DNA of 64,000 nt from Panagrolaimus kolymaensis (taxonomy: Eukaryota; Nematoda; Chromadorea; Rhabditida; Panagrolaimidae). Location of the stretch: assembly GCA_028622995.1 (NCBI GenBank), contig JAJQJQ010000006.1:1736001-1800000 (forward strand), in the 5' to 3' direction. Made by a program: the position numbers and the translations under genes. Below, in pieces: positions 21,664-32,800 of this stretch (its first letter is position 1; each line of letters starts with the position of its first letter). The notes below the pieces were generated by a model, which saw only the letters and a program-made list of their open reading frames with translations, searched no databases and was not told the DNA's origin.

Positions 21664-21786
21664 GGCTCTTTTTTTGTAACTAAAAGCAACGCATTTTTTT
21701 GTATGATTTTTTTAAACACTTTTTATAGTGACATTAATTTAATTTTTTAATTATCTGAGAAAATTTTTTATTTTTTTTTCAATTTC

Positions 21787-22213
21787 TCAAAAGCATAAAA
21801 AAGGCAGCAGCATAAGAAAATTTATTGCTTGTAAAAACTCTGTGAAAAAAAAAAGAGCGAAATATATTTTTGTGTTGATAAAACGGCTGAAAAAAAAACT
21901 TACGTGGCAAAAGTGTATCTTTAATGCTTCTGTAAATTACAACATTTTCAGGAAGTGGTGGATGATTATATGATTTTTTTGGTCGATAATAATTTACAGG
22001 CATTTTGAGATGGGTTGTTGTCTTCATTTTCGATGCAATGTGATTGATTGGAATTTTGAGATGATGGTTTAGATGTCCATGAAGTTGGTTTATTGGAGCT
22101 AATTTCAATGATCGAAAATATTCTGAATTTTCTTCATCTTTTACCAAAATTGCTAAACTTTCGTGACGACATAAACAGAAGAATCCAGAAAGTAAAAAAA
22201 CAAATTTCAACAT
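21787..22213 (-). CDS. Small secreted protein with hydrophobic C-terminus
   Basis: Exons 22213-21904 and 21839-21787, with GTAAGT donor, TTTCACAG acceptor and phase-1 join (C|AG), give 120 aa. MLKFVFLLSGFFCLCRHESL is a signal peptide. The middle is basic and His-rich (HGHLNHHLKIPINH), and the spliced end QFLQAINFLMLLPFLCF is hydrophobic, as in GPI-anchored precursors (inference). The unspliced frame also stays open to 21779 with a different end. Both this exon and the signal-peptide exon at 21663 end in phase 1, so this exon could also splice to the TIL exon at 21421 as an alternative first exon. No family recognised. Confidence 0.6.
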
Positions 22214-22315
22214 GATTTATTTTTGAAATTCGATTTTTTGCTTAAAAAAAGAAAAGTGAACTAACAGTTTTTTTATTGACTTTCAGATGCCTTTTTATTA
22301 ACATAAACTTTCAAG

Positions 22316-22337
22316 GAGAGAGAGAGAGAGAGAGAGA
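22316..22337. repeat. (GA)n simple repeat
   Basis: About eleven GA units just upstream of the hAT insertion site. Confidence 0.9.
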
Positions 22338-22932
22338 CATTTTTACGGAAGTCTTAATTTCCTAAATAGTTAGTTATAAATAGGGATGGGCAGCAGTTTT
22401 TTCAAAATCGATAGAATTTTTTGATTTTTGTCTCAAAAGATACGTTAGCTCAATTGAAATAACTTTTGAATTAACGAAAAAACAAAAGTAAATTAAAATA
22501 TATATGAAAAATGCGATTAAAATTTATAAAAAATTCATTTTCTTCGTCGAGGGAACACTTTGTTTTTTGATGCAAAACGTGCGCGCAACATGAAAAGTGC
22601 CTTTATTTGGATTTTTTTCTTTTCATTTTTGAGAGAGAAAAAGTGAATTTGGAATTTTTATTTTTCAATTTTTAATAATATTTGTAAACATTTTATATCC
22701 AGACTTTGGCCTACTAAATTCTTAGCGTTTCTGCCCCACAACCACGTCAAGGTATCTGGAAAAAGGGGGAAAATGCCCATTTTTAAATTTTTTTGTTGAT
22801 TTTTTCGGGCTTTTTTTGATTTTTTATTTTGTAAATTTTTTTGGGTTTTCAATTTTATATTTTTTTGGGTTTTTGAAATTTTTTTAAAACAACTAACTAA
22901 TAAAAAAAGTAAAAAAATAAAGTAAAAACAAA

Positions 22933-25758
22933 TTAAATTTCCATTTCATCGTCGTCTTCTTGAATCACATTTTCGTCTTGGATAAAATCAGCAGCAATTA
23001 AAGTTTTCAAATTATTTACAAGTTCATTAAGCGTAAAAGTATGATTTTTATGGGAATACTTAAAAAGCCATTTTTGTTCAAACTTTGGAGTCCACACAAT
23101 TTTTCGATAAAGTAAATTTGCTTTAACAGCTTTTAGAGCTTCGGTTTTTTTTAACTTTTCAATAGCTGAATCAACTGCTTGAGGTGTTCGCCAAAATTTG
23201 TATTTTTCAATTAGAGCGGCTACTTTATTTTTGTCCTTCCGAATTTGGAGCTCCTTTTCAGCCTTTTCTTGCCCTTTTTTTTCTAAATGTGTTTGAAGTT
23301 CTCTCGCAAGATGTTCATTTTTTGCCTTTGCAATTTCAGCAATAACCTTTTTGGAATCATTAGCTTTAACAAGAGCTGCTTCTTGTTCTTTTTCTGGTAA
23401 AGAATCAAGCCATTCAAACATTTTATTTTTACATGCAAGTGTTGTAATGGAAAGATTGATTGGTTTCATATTAGGCTTTGTAGAAATTAAATGATCCATT
23501 AAACCAAAAGAAGCTTCAGAAGCTCTGTTATTACTTGGTGCACCAGCTGTTTCTCGTTCTAAAGCTAAATCAGGAAAAGCGAAGTCTCCAGTTATAAAAG
23601 GCTCTAACTCTTTTTCAAAATAAGATAATAACGTTGTTGAAACTAATGTGACAATTTCAGTGGCAAATGGTGGAGCTGGTAAACCTTTTAAAACTTTTGA
23701 GAATTCCTTTCCTTGTTGAGTTGTAGGTAAAGAAGCAGGAAATGCATCGAATGGTGATTCACCGAGGAAAAAACTCATTGGATTGCAAATTACTCGTTTT
23801 AAAAAGTTTACTAAGGCTATTGCATGAGCTCCAGTTTCCAAGATACTTTCTGAATTTTCACTTAGTCTCCACATTGGACCACAAATTAAAGCATCGATTA
23901 AAGCAAGAATGTGTAAATGTAAAATGATCAAATCGTTGTTTAAGGCTGCTTTAAGCTCAGGCATCTTGTCACCATCTCCGTATTTTTCAATGAATTCTGC
24001 CAAATGTTCTTTATTGTAAAGAATTTCTTGTGCAATAGTATAGGCAATGTTGAAACGATGCCCCAAAAAGCTGTCAATTTTATAAAAAGTTAATTTTTTT
24101 TCAGCGGCAAAAGTTTCATACATACCAGCAGAAGCATGTTTAGCAGCGCTACGTTTTCCAAACAAACGAGAAAACTCTTTGATGATATAAAGAACTGTCG
24201 GCACTGTTAAATTTTCATTATTTGTACAAAGCTTTTCATGTTCCAAAAAAACATTCAAAACACGCTGAGTCGAATTATTCAAGCAATGTAAGCGACAAAA
24301 AAATATGTTAACCCTTTTCACTTCGTCTTTTTGTGGCTCATTCAGATGTGGAAGCTTTTCAATGACTGAATTACGATAATCGATGAATAGTTTGTTGAAA
24401 AGGTTTTGCGTGGCTGCTTTGTCACTAAGTAAATTTCTAATTTTAACAACAAAATTATCAAAGAACTCTTCTTTTTCAAGACCGCCAATTGTAGCAATGG
24501 ATTGTATTATAGTTTGGAATTCTTCTAAAGCCCTTGCTGCACTTTTATTAGGAACTTCAGAAACTCCCAAGAAAAAAGTAAAAGTTTCGCCATTTTTTTG
24601 ACAATTGATGACAAATGTTTGTAATTTATGAAGCCGTTTTGTAGTTTCATCTGATAAAAGTGTAAAATTAGAACAATTTGAAATTACATTAATGGCTTGT
24701 TGGCAATTTAAACCTCTTACAAGATCAAGTGAGCGTCCAACAGTACGGCGGCTAGGCAAACCTTCAACTTTTATCCCGAACATTCCAGACACAGTGCGAA
24801 TGACAATAGGAACCTTTTTTTGCGCAACATTACATTGGGTTGTAAGCTGTCCTAAACAAGCTTGAACTTCTAATTTGATACGTCCTGATTTATCCTTAAG
24901 GTCAAAGACTTTTTCTCCACTTTTGCCTTGTTCGTTTAATCCAGCATTAATGTTATGACATTCAATAAGTTCATCTTTAAGCCGTGCATTTTCCTCTTTG
25001 AGTTTTTCAATAGTTTCATCCCGCTCCTCAACAATGTCGCAAGCCAATTCATAATCGTCAAAAATAGATGATAAATTAGAAGATAAATCTTTTTTAGTTT
25101 TTTTCAATTCTTCTGCCTTATCTTTATGATACTTCAATTGTCTTTTTAAGTTTGTATCGGAAGCAAGATTTACTTGGCATCCTTGATCAATTTTTTCGAT
25201 TACAGTTTGGCAACTTTGAGAAGTCACTTCTTTAACTGCTTGGCATCCTTGAGAACTAACTTCCTTTACTGCTTGGCATCCTTGAGAACTAACTTCCTTT
25301 ACTGCTTGGCAACCTTGAGAAATGCGTTCAACAACAATGGAAGAAGTTGAGAATCGACCTTTCTTATGTACCGGTTCATCGCTGTCTTTTATGTATCTTT
25401 CCTGATCAGCTATCGGTGTTTTAGATATTGGTAAAACTACAAGCTTATTATAGAAAACTTCCAAGCGGTCTTTTTTTTTCTTGGCAGATTCACGATCTTT
25501 AATAAAGTCTCTATTAAAATTTGATAAATTGGTTAAAGAAAGTGTTTCTGGGACATTTAATAAATGTGAAAGACCTATGAATTGCAAAAGTTTGGATCGC
25601 CTGTCTGATAAATTAGGAAAAAGTTTAAGTAAACGAAAATAAACGAAGTTCGTGATTTCCAATGGAGGATTTTGATTGATATCACTATCAATATCAAAAC
25701 CCAATGCCAACAATTCTTCTTTTAGTTTATTCGCGTAACCCTCGCCTTTCCTATCCAT
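22933..25758 (-). CDS. hAT-type transposase (941 aa, single exon)
   Basis: Catalyses cut-and-paste transposition of the surrounding element. ATG at 25758, 683 bp inside the right end. Residues 1-140 are an N-terminal region without an obvious BED zinc finger. Residues 147-195 hold five 10-11-residue repeats with one Cys each (core SQGCQAVKEVS). Residues 205-270 form a charged coiled coil. From about 300 on lies the RNase-H-like catalytic core. D370 (TLLSDETTKRLHKLQ) and D446 (LLSDKAATQNLF) are candidate catalytic aspartates and E748 (NNRASEASFGLMDHL) a candidate glutamate. Also conserved-looking: FFCRLHCLNN (486-495), LGHRFN (565-570) and GPMWRL (627-632). The C-terminus (from 780) is a Lys/Glu helix and an acidic tail. 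Triad assignment is by eye; the hAT class comes mainly from the TSD. Confidence 0.85.
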   Translation of the reverse strand: MDRKGEGYANKLKEELLALGFDIDSDINQNPPLEITNFVYFRLLKLFPNLSDRRSKLLQFIGLSHLLNVPETLSLTNLSNFNRDFIKDRESAKKKKDRLEVFYNKLVVLPISKTPIADQERYIKDSDEPVHKKGRFSTSSIVVERISQGCQAVKEVSSQGCQAVKEVSSQGCQAVKEVTSQSCQTVIEKIDQGCQVNLASDTNLKRQLKYHKDKAEELKKTKKDLSSNLSSIFDDYELACDIVEERDETIEKLKEENARLKDELIECHNINAGLNEQGKSGEKVFDLKDKSGRIKLEVQACLGQLTTQCNVAQKKVPIVIRTVSGMFGIKVEGLPSRRTVGRSLDLVRGLNCQQAINVISNCSNFTLLSDETTKRLHKLQTFVINCQKNGETFTFFLGVSEVPNKSAARALEEFQTIIQSIATIGGLEKEEFFDNFVVKIRNLLSDKAATQNLFNKLFIDYRNSVIEKLPHLNEPQKDEVKRVNIFFCRLHCLNNSTQRVLNVFLEHEKLCTNNENLTVPTVLYIIKEFSRLFGKRSAAKHASAGMYETFAAEKKLTFYKIDSFLGHRFNIAYTIAQEILYNKEHLAEFIEKYGDGDKMPELKAALNNDLIILHLHILALIDALICGPMWRLSENSESILETGAHAIALVNFLKRVICNPMSFFLGESPFDAFPASLPTTQQGKEFSKVLKGLPAPPFATEIVTLVSTTLLSYFEKELEPFITGDFAFPDLALERETAGAPSNNRASEASFGLMDHLISTKPNMKPINLSITTLACKNKMFEWLDSLPEKEQEAALVKANDSKKVIAEIAKAKNEHLARELQTHLEKKGQEKAEKELQIRKDKNKVAALIEKYKFWRTPQAVDSAIEKLKKTEALKAVKANLLYRKIVWTPKFEQKWLFKYSHKNHTFTLNELVNNLKTLIAADFIQDENVIQEDDDEMEI

Positions 25759-25813
25759 TGTGGTTTTTCAGGTTCAACTTCGATAACGAAACAATAAAGC
25801 AATGTCACTTCAA

Positions 25814-25915
25814 AATGAAACTTTTCTAGGATGAAACTTTTCTAGGATGAAACTTTTCTAAGAAGAAACTTTTTTAAGATGAAACTTTTCTAAGATGAAA
25901 CTTTGTCAGTATGAA
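25814..25915. repeat. 17-bp tandem repeat in the transposase leader
   Basis: About six to seven units of GATGAAACTTTTCTAAG (variants with AGG or AAG ends) between the right end and the transposase start. Subterminal repeats are common transposase-binding sites in hAT elements, so this may be one. Confidence 0.85.
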
Positions 25916-25967
25916 AGTTTTTATAACACAAGGAAAAATGTTTTTCAGAAAGCAAGTTTTTAAAGGA

Positions 25968-26036
25968 AGCCGACAGGATTCGAACTTCAAACTGTGGTAT
26001 GAAAGACAAGGGTACTATCACCTGCGCTATAGCAAC
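25968..26036 (-). ncRNA. tRNA-like fragment (pseudo-tRNA or SINE head) inside the hAT element
   Basis: On the minus strand TAGCGCAGGTG matches a Pol III A box, and AGTTCGAATCC, about 35 nt later, matches a B box. The region between has an anticodon-like loop CTTTCAT. Acceptor and T stems do not pair well, so it is not a functional tRNA. Probably a tRNA or SINE relic captured by the transposon. Confidence 0.5.
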
Positions 26037-26449
26037 AAATAAAGCTCACTTTTTGAATGAATACATATTTGAGTGAAGAAAAAATCGCATTTAAAAATAG
26101 TTTTTTGACTAAAAGTTTTTCGGGGCCTGATGGCGCCTGATTTTCATTTTTGACGTTCGATGCAGAATTAAATTCTGCACCTGGTAGTATTAGTGAAATG
26201 TTTGATTGGGATTGATTGGGCGGTCAAAAGTCCAAAAAACTCATTTTTTTTCGCATTTGACGCTATTATTGCACAAGAGCCCATACTAAAATTTACATAT
26301 TTGGAATCTACATAAAAAATTAGGTCTAAAAATATATGAGAGAACTCGAACCCGAAAAAATTTATTTTTTGCCTTTTTGCAAGGCTTGACGAAAAAAAAA
26401 GCGGGGAACACTAGTGTCGAAGCCACCGCTGCCCATCCCTAGTTATAAA

Positions 26450-27054
26450 CCATGAGAAAAACAAGCAACTAATTTGCATTATTTAATTTTTATTTTTTTG
26501 TAAAAATTAAACAAGAAACACATTTATGAAGCAGTCTTTTTTATTTTCCAACCAAAAAGATTTAACAAAAAAAAAGGAATATTAAAACATCACAGTTTTT
26601 TTTCTCGAGATACAAATAGAAAAAAAGCTTTCAGTTTCAAAGAATTTTAAATTTATCGTTCTTTTCTTGTTCTTGTTTACTCAGTTTTTTAATTATTGAA
26701 ATCCGTTGTATCGATTACATTTATAACATCACAGTTTTATAATAAAAATAATATTAAATGTTATAAATTTCTGCTTCCAAATGAAAATCTTCGCCCGCAG
26801 TTTTTTTTCTCTTCATCTCACTCATCAGAACTTTTCTATACAGTTTTTTCCTTCCACCAAACAAATTTCACCTCATTCGCCACACGAATGCGAGCACGTC
26901 ATTAGCACGAGAAAAATAAACAACTTTATATAAGAAAATACATATAACAAAACTCGAAGAAAATATTTATGAGAAATAAAATACAGAAATGTCGACGATA
27001 AATTATAAGCAATTGCTTTTTCTTCAGGTGTTGGTGAAGTTGATGGTGAATTTA
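26450..27054. other. Intergenic DNA between the hAT element and the MRPL58-like gene
   Basis: No gene seen. A few minus-sense AAACTG words (plus-strand CAGTTTT near 26596, 26733, 26799 and 26842) mark the edge of the large motif domain. Confidence 0.5.
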
Positions 27055-27990
27055 TTAATCATAAAATTGTCCACTTCTTTGACGTTTCTTATTTGAATGT
27101 CGCTCCATTTCCAAACGTTTATAATAATGTTTACCTCTGAAGAAATTTTGCCAATATTTATCATGTTGTCGTCTGAAAAAAAGCCTTTTATTAAATAAAA
27201 CAAAAAAAAATTAAAGGGTTTAACTTTCTTACTTATTATCTAAAATTTTGGAATCATCATCATTTGGATTTTTTCTTTCTTCTTGAATCACCATTTGAGC
27301 ACATGAATAGAGCATATCGTCAAGTTTTTGAAAACAATCCTTCAAGTTTCCCGTCTAAAAAAATAAAAAGGTAAAAGCTACAAAAATAAAAGAATGTTTA
27401 CTTCTATGACATCATAGACGGAAAAAAACTAAAAATGAAACTTACTTGAGTTCGAGTTTTAGAAGAGCTTATAACAATTTCACCATTTTTACTCATTCGA
27501 TATGCATAATTTTTGATGATATATGGTCGAAGTTCCTATGGAATCCATTCGTCTATGAGATTAAACCGAATCTCAGCTTTTGTTGCAACTGTAAAAAATA
27601 TATGTATTATCCATTAAGCTCACTATGGTAGGTTAACAAACAACAGCTTACCATTGTCCGCATTTGAACCACCAGGACCAGGACTACGAGAAAATGGTTT
27701 TTTAATTGAATCTATAAATAAAAAAATATTAATGTAAACATAACAAAAGTTCAAGAAGAATATATAGTCTAAAGAAAATAACATTACCTTTTGGAATCAC
27801 CGGAATTAAATGCTTCTAAAAAAAGCAATGAATCATAGATTATTATTAGTTTTGAAAGTTACTTTAAAAAACTTACAGGAACATTATCTATTGATGAGGT
27901 AATAAAACGATGTTGAAATTGTTCAATAAATGACTTTGATGTTGATGGAAAACATTTGCAAAATGAAACAGCAGAAAATTTATTAATCAT
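27055..27990 (-). pseudogene. mrpl-58: MRPL58/ICT1-like mitoribosome rescue factor, GGQ lost and TAG in frame
   Basis: Six minus-strand exons splice in phase: 27990-27877, 27815-27788, 27711-27652, 27588-27446, 27354-27233 and 27172-27055 (195 codons; human MRPL58 is 206 aa). The start at 27990 gives a mitochondrial-type presequence; ATGs at 28017 and 28059 are alternatives. The family signature follows: FSRSPGPGGSNADN, then TKAEIRFNL, EWIP and SKTRTQTGNLKDCFQKL, and a basic tail. Working members have SGPGGQN, where the Gln drives peptidyl-tRNA hydrolysis on stalled mitoribosomes; here the triplet is TCA (Ser). A TAG at 27536-27538 interrupts the fourth exon after EWIP. All splice sites are intact, so decay is recent or the stop is an error. 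A purely structural ribosomal role would tolerate GGS but not the stop. Confidence 0.8.
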
Positions 27991-28059
27991 AATAAACAAA
28001 AATGTGTGTTGTAACATGAAAAGCCGAAGAATAAAAAAAAGAGGAATTTGATTGATCAA

Positions 28060-29830
28060 ATAAATGGCTTTGAAAATTTTGGTCGATGGTTGTCATCGCA
28101 ACGCCAAAGGGAAAGCAAATTTTTAGTAAAAGAAAATCAAACAAGGTTCAACGATAGTATGGAACTTTTATTCCAAAAATTCGAGAAAAAATAAACAAAA
28201 ATTATCATCCAACAAAAGGTTACAGTTTTATTAAAAGTTTAAAAAAATTAAGGGTTCTTTGGAATGAGGCAAAATTGCTCACGTTTATGCAGTTTAAGAT
28301 TTACTTTTTTTATAATAAAAAATACAAAAACCATGTACAGTTTTTATTAATCAAAAATCATCTGAGAAAAATGCAAATGAGGGCGGACATGAACAGTTAA
28401 AAACTGAATTTTTAATTAAAAAATTCATTAAATCTTGCTCTTCAGTTAATTGTTTACCAAAAAAAGATGAATGCTTTAAAAGCCACCAACCGTTTACAGA
28501 AGCAGTTTTTTTAAATTTTGAATAATGGAGCAAAATAAAATGCCCGATATGAAAAACTAGATGCAGTTTAAAATTTAAAAAATGTGCAACGAAACACTGG
28601 GCCAGTTAATTTTGAAAAAAGGATATAAATAATTTACCGTTTTTAAGCTTTATGACACTAGAATAAGTCCACTCAATTTTTACATAAAATAAATAAGTTA
28701 ATAAATTAACATTTAAAAAAAGACATTAAAAAGGGACAGAAATTAACTATGCAGAAGAGTTTTAATGAAAAAATATCATAATTTCTCTTGAGAAACCAAA
28801 AGATAACTACGACAGTTAAAGACTTATTTTTTTATAAAATGTTTTATAAATTTATTCTCTTCAATTAAATTTCAACACAAAATTAAAAGAAGAAAGTTTT
28901 TGAACAAATTTCCGTGATTCAGTGTGAACCACAGTTTTTATTGTGAATTATGAAGCAAAAAAGTACGCCGCCGTAACTCAACGCAGTTTATTAAAATAAA
29001 ATTGAAAAAAATAACCAAAAAAACAGAAGAAAAAAAAATATAATACAAAATCCGCGCAGCCAACCGCATTAAACTCAGTTTCTAAAAAATTTTCTTTTTC
29101 TTTTACCTTTCCTGAATTACTTTGTTATATTTTTTTTGTAAAAAATTAAACAAGAAACATTTGTAAAACAGTTTTTTTTTATTTCCCAACCAAAAACATT
29201 TAACAAGAAAAAAATAGTATTAAAACATCACAGTTATTTTTCTGAGATCCAAATTAAACAAAAAAGATTCAAATAAAGAAAAAAAGCTGACCAAAACCAA
29301 AGTCTTTAAAAAAAAGGAATGAATGAGTGGCAGTTAAAATAAAATAATGAAAATTGCGAGGATGCATGAATTTTTAATAAGAAATATTTGGCTCTTTTTT
29401 TTTTGTTATTGCAACTTATGTAATTTTTCATAAAGTTTCGAAAAATTTATAGAAAATTGAAACGCTTTGCTGCACAAGCGATTCCAAAATAGAAAAAGCG
29501 AAAAAATACTCTTTTAAGTTTTGAAAATTTTTTCATAAATTCTTTACTCAGTTTATAAAGTTTTGATTAAAACATGACGATGTTAAAACTGACAGTTTAA
29601 AAAAAATATATATATATAAAGCCATAATTTTGCTGTTTCAAATCGTTCATCTGCAGTTTTTTCCTTCTCATCCCAAACCTTCTTATTCAGTGTTTTTTCT
29701 TACTTCGCCATTTCCTCAATTTTTCAGTTTAAATGACATTCACCCTCCTATTTTTAAATAAAAAAACCAACAATAATAAAAACCCCTGAATAATAATAAA
29801 ACATTTTTTCTTCTTCTTCCCATTTTTTTT
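28060..29830. other. 3' flank of NCX gene A
   Basis: No convincing exon. An open frame on the minus strand at 28351-28533 spans motif copies and lacks supporting splice sites. The region is dense in minus-sense AAACTG and contains AATAAA words just 3' of the NCX stop. Confidence 0.5.
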
Positions 29831-32800
29831 TTAAATTAGGCAATAAGCATCCAATACTGAATAGGTAACATATGCAATCCAAATGGAGAAAAATGCGCCA
29901 GCTGTAATATATCTCCATAAATTAGGTCCACCCAATTCTCCACCAATATTTTTATTGAAACGACGAAATTGTAAAATTGCGAAACAAATAATACTTCCAA
30001 GGCAGAATAATGCCACACTGGGTGCAAGGGTGCCGGCTGAAACTCGGAATACTGTTCCATTCCATGCATGATAACATGAAGCTATGGCCCATGCAATTCC
30101 AATACCAAGAAACACGTTCACTGCGTTGGAACCTGTTACATTTCCAACCGATGCATCAGCGTTTCTATCTTGAGTTGCAGCAGTTTTAGAAGCAAAGGTA
30201 TCTAAAAATATTAACCTTTGTGAAAAACTCTTTTTAAAAAACAAAGAAAATTACAGTTTTTAATTCAAAGAAAAAATTAACATAACGATGGTATTTAGGA
30301 TTATAGTAATTGCTCCAGTTTTCAAAATATAAAAAAGCAGAAAAAAGGGTATCAGTTTTCGAAATTGTTGTCATTTTTAAATAATGACAAAAAATTTTTT
30401 TTAAAATCTTGTTTCACCATAAATAAATCGCGCAGTTAATAATTAGCTTTTTTACTTTTGTCCATAAATAAATTTGGTTATTTCCCTCCTACTTTAGCAT
30501 TAAAAAAAATGAAATGGACAGTTATTATTTTTTCCCAAAATTAAAGTTATGGCGAAGATATATTTTATGAATCCAGTTAAAACTAAAAAATTTATTTCAT
30601 TGTATTTTTAAAACATGTTTTAAAAAAACTCTGCAGTTAATAATCATTTTTTTATTGGTCGTCGCGTCATGCAAAAAAAATGTAATAAATACATATATTA
30701 TTATTTGAACGATAATTTTATCAGCGAAATAGGGTCGTTTACAGTTTTTTTTGTTAAATGGATTTAAAAATTTTTAGAAATCAAAGAAATATGAAAAAGC
30801 CCAAGTGAATGTTCAGTTTTTAAAAATTAAAATTCATCAATCTTTTCGCCATTACAGTTTTTTGAAAACATCTATGTAATGTTTATTTTCCGTCTGTTAT
30901 ACTGGTGGGCAGTTAAAAAAATTTTATATTAAAATGTATTTACATATTTTTCTCCAGTTTATATTTAATGGAGAATATTCAACCACAGTTTTTATAAAGC
31001 CCTGGCAATCTTTTGTACCTATAACTCTTTTAAATCAATTCAAAAAAAGATTTGTTTTTAGAAGAAATTATTCCGGTGCAGTTAATAAATGTAAATATTT
31101 CCAAAAAAAAAACCCCTCTTTTGTGCGCATTAAAAGACACAGGTTATAATTGAATGCCTTAAATGTAAAGTTTTTACCCGTTTAAACTTTAGAATTGCAG
31201 TTTATAAATTAAATGGAAAATAGATAAAAAAAATTAATGCAAATTAAATGAAATCACGAGTCAAATGTACGTAGTTTAAAAAAAGAAAAAGAAAAAAAAA
31301 TTCATTATTTTTTTGTTTATCCAAATTTTTCAAGTTTTAAAATAGTCATGTCGTAATTCTTACGTCAAACTTTATGGGAAGCAGTTAAAAAATAAGTTTG
31401 ATGTTTGTTTATCTATTCAAACATAAACAAAATAAAGAACAGTTTTTATGATTAAAAATTTTTTAAAACAGTTTTTATTATTTTTGCTTCGATTTATATA
31501 TGCTCTTTTTATGTCAGTTTTAAAATTAGATTAAAATAAAATTAAAATAAGAATTTCTTTACCCTAAGATTCACTTGACAGTTAATTTTCATCAAAGAAA
31601 TAGATGTTTGACGTTGACGCCCAGTTAAAAACAAAACATTTAAATTGTATTACCTGGTAAACTAGTGCCCATAGCTACAAGAGTGATAGCAGTAACAGCA
31701 TCTTTAAGGCCAATGGTGCAACCAAAATGAGCGGCCACGTCACCAATAAATGCAGTTAGAATTCCAATAAAAATAATTGAAAAGACGAAACAAACCCATC
31801 CTAAAAAATTAATTTTTTAATCAAATTCAGTTTAAAAAAATTTAAATAAAATGAGTTTACCGTGGGCATAATCAGTTGGAGGAATAAAAGCAAAAATTAA
31901 TTTCCATGGAAGAGTAAGATAATGAATAATTCGTTGTAATACGCTTGGACTATGTGGAGGCCCATCAGGAACATCCTCTTCATCAATTCCAACGGTTAAA
32001 GCTTCAGTAAATTGTTGCTTCCAACTCGATGTTCCAACCATCATCGAACAATTGGCTTTTGCAATAAGTTTATCAATAAAATGCTAAAAAAATTTATTTG
32101 GAATATTTTTTTTTTAGAATAAACATGAAAAATTGGCTGCAGTTAAATAAATTATACAATATATATATTTTTTTTTTTAAATAATTTTAGGAATTTGTTA
32201 GCAAAAACAATATAAAAGAGAAACATACAGTTTTATTTAAAATTGTAAGAAAAAATTTCGATGGTTTTTTTCAAACGAAAAGAAAACAATAGACAGTTTT
32301 AAAATTAATTCTTAAAAAAATGGAGATGTCGCAGCATCAGTTTACAATCAAAATATTTTTAATTTGTTTGCATTTTGGTATTAAATTTAACTAATCATGA
32401 AATTTTTAAGAAATTCCCTAGACTAACGCAAAAAAAAGAACAACTTCACTCAGTTTTTTTAAAAGATAAGTTAAATTAAATATTATTGTTAAAGTGTTTT
32501 TAAATAAAAGAATTTAAAAAAAGCCACAGTGACCACCAGTTTTGAACGACTTATGAAATTAGAAGTAAAAAGTAAAATAAAGAAATACATACTCAGTTAA
32601 ATATAATTTTTGTATAAAAAAAATGAAACAAAAAACAATAGAAAACTAACTGTCCTTTACAGTTTTAAATTATCTATAAATAAAATTCTTAAAATTTTTG
32701 GAGCTTATTAAGCCAGTTAAATATATTTTTATAGGAATGATTTTAATCTTCCATGGGGCATATAAAAAAGATATTATCGTTCTTGGCAGTTTTAAACAAT

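Larger units (their letters stand above)
22381..26441 (-). mobile_element. Complete autonomous hAT-type DNA transposon (4,061 bp)
   Basis: Terminal inverted repeats TAGGGATGGGCAGC (22381-22394) and GCTGCCCATCCCTA (26428-26441) are perfect over 14 bp. The 8-bp sequence GTTATAAA flanks both sides exactly (22373-22380 and 26442-26449). TIR start TAGGG and 8-bp duplication are hallmarks of hAT elements. It carries one uninterrupted 941-codon gene on the minus strand, a 17-bp tandem repeat array and a tRNA-like fragment upstream of that gene. Intact ORF, TIRs and TSD imply a recent insertion that may still be active. Confidence 0.93.
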
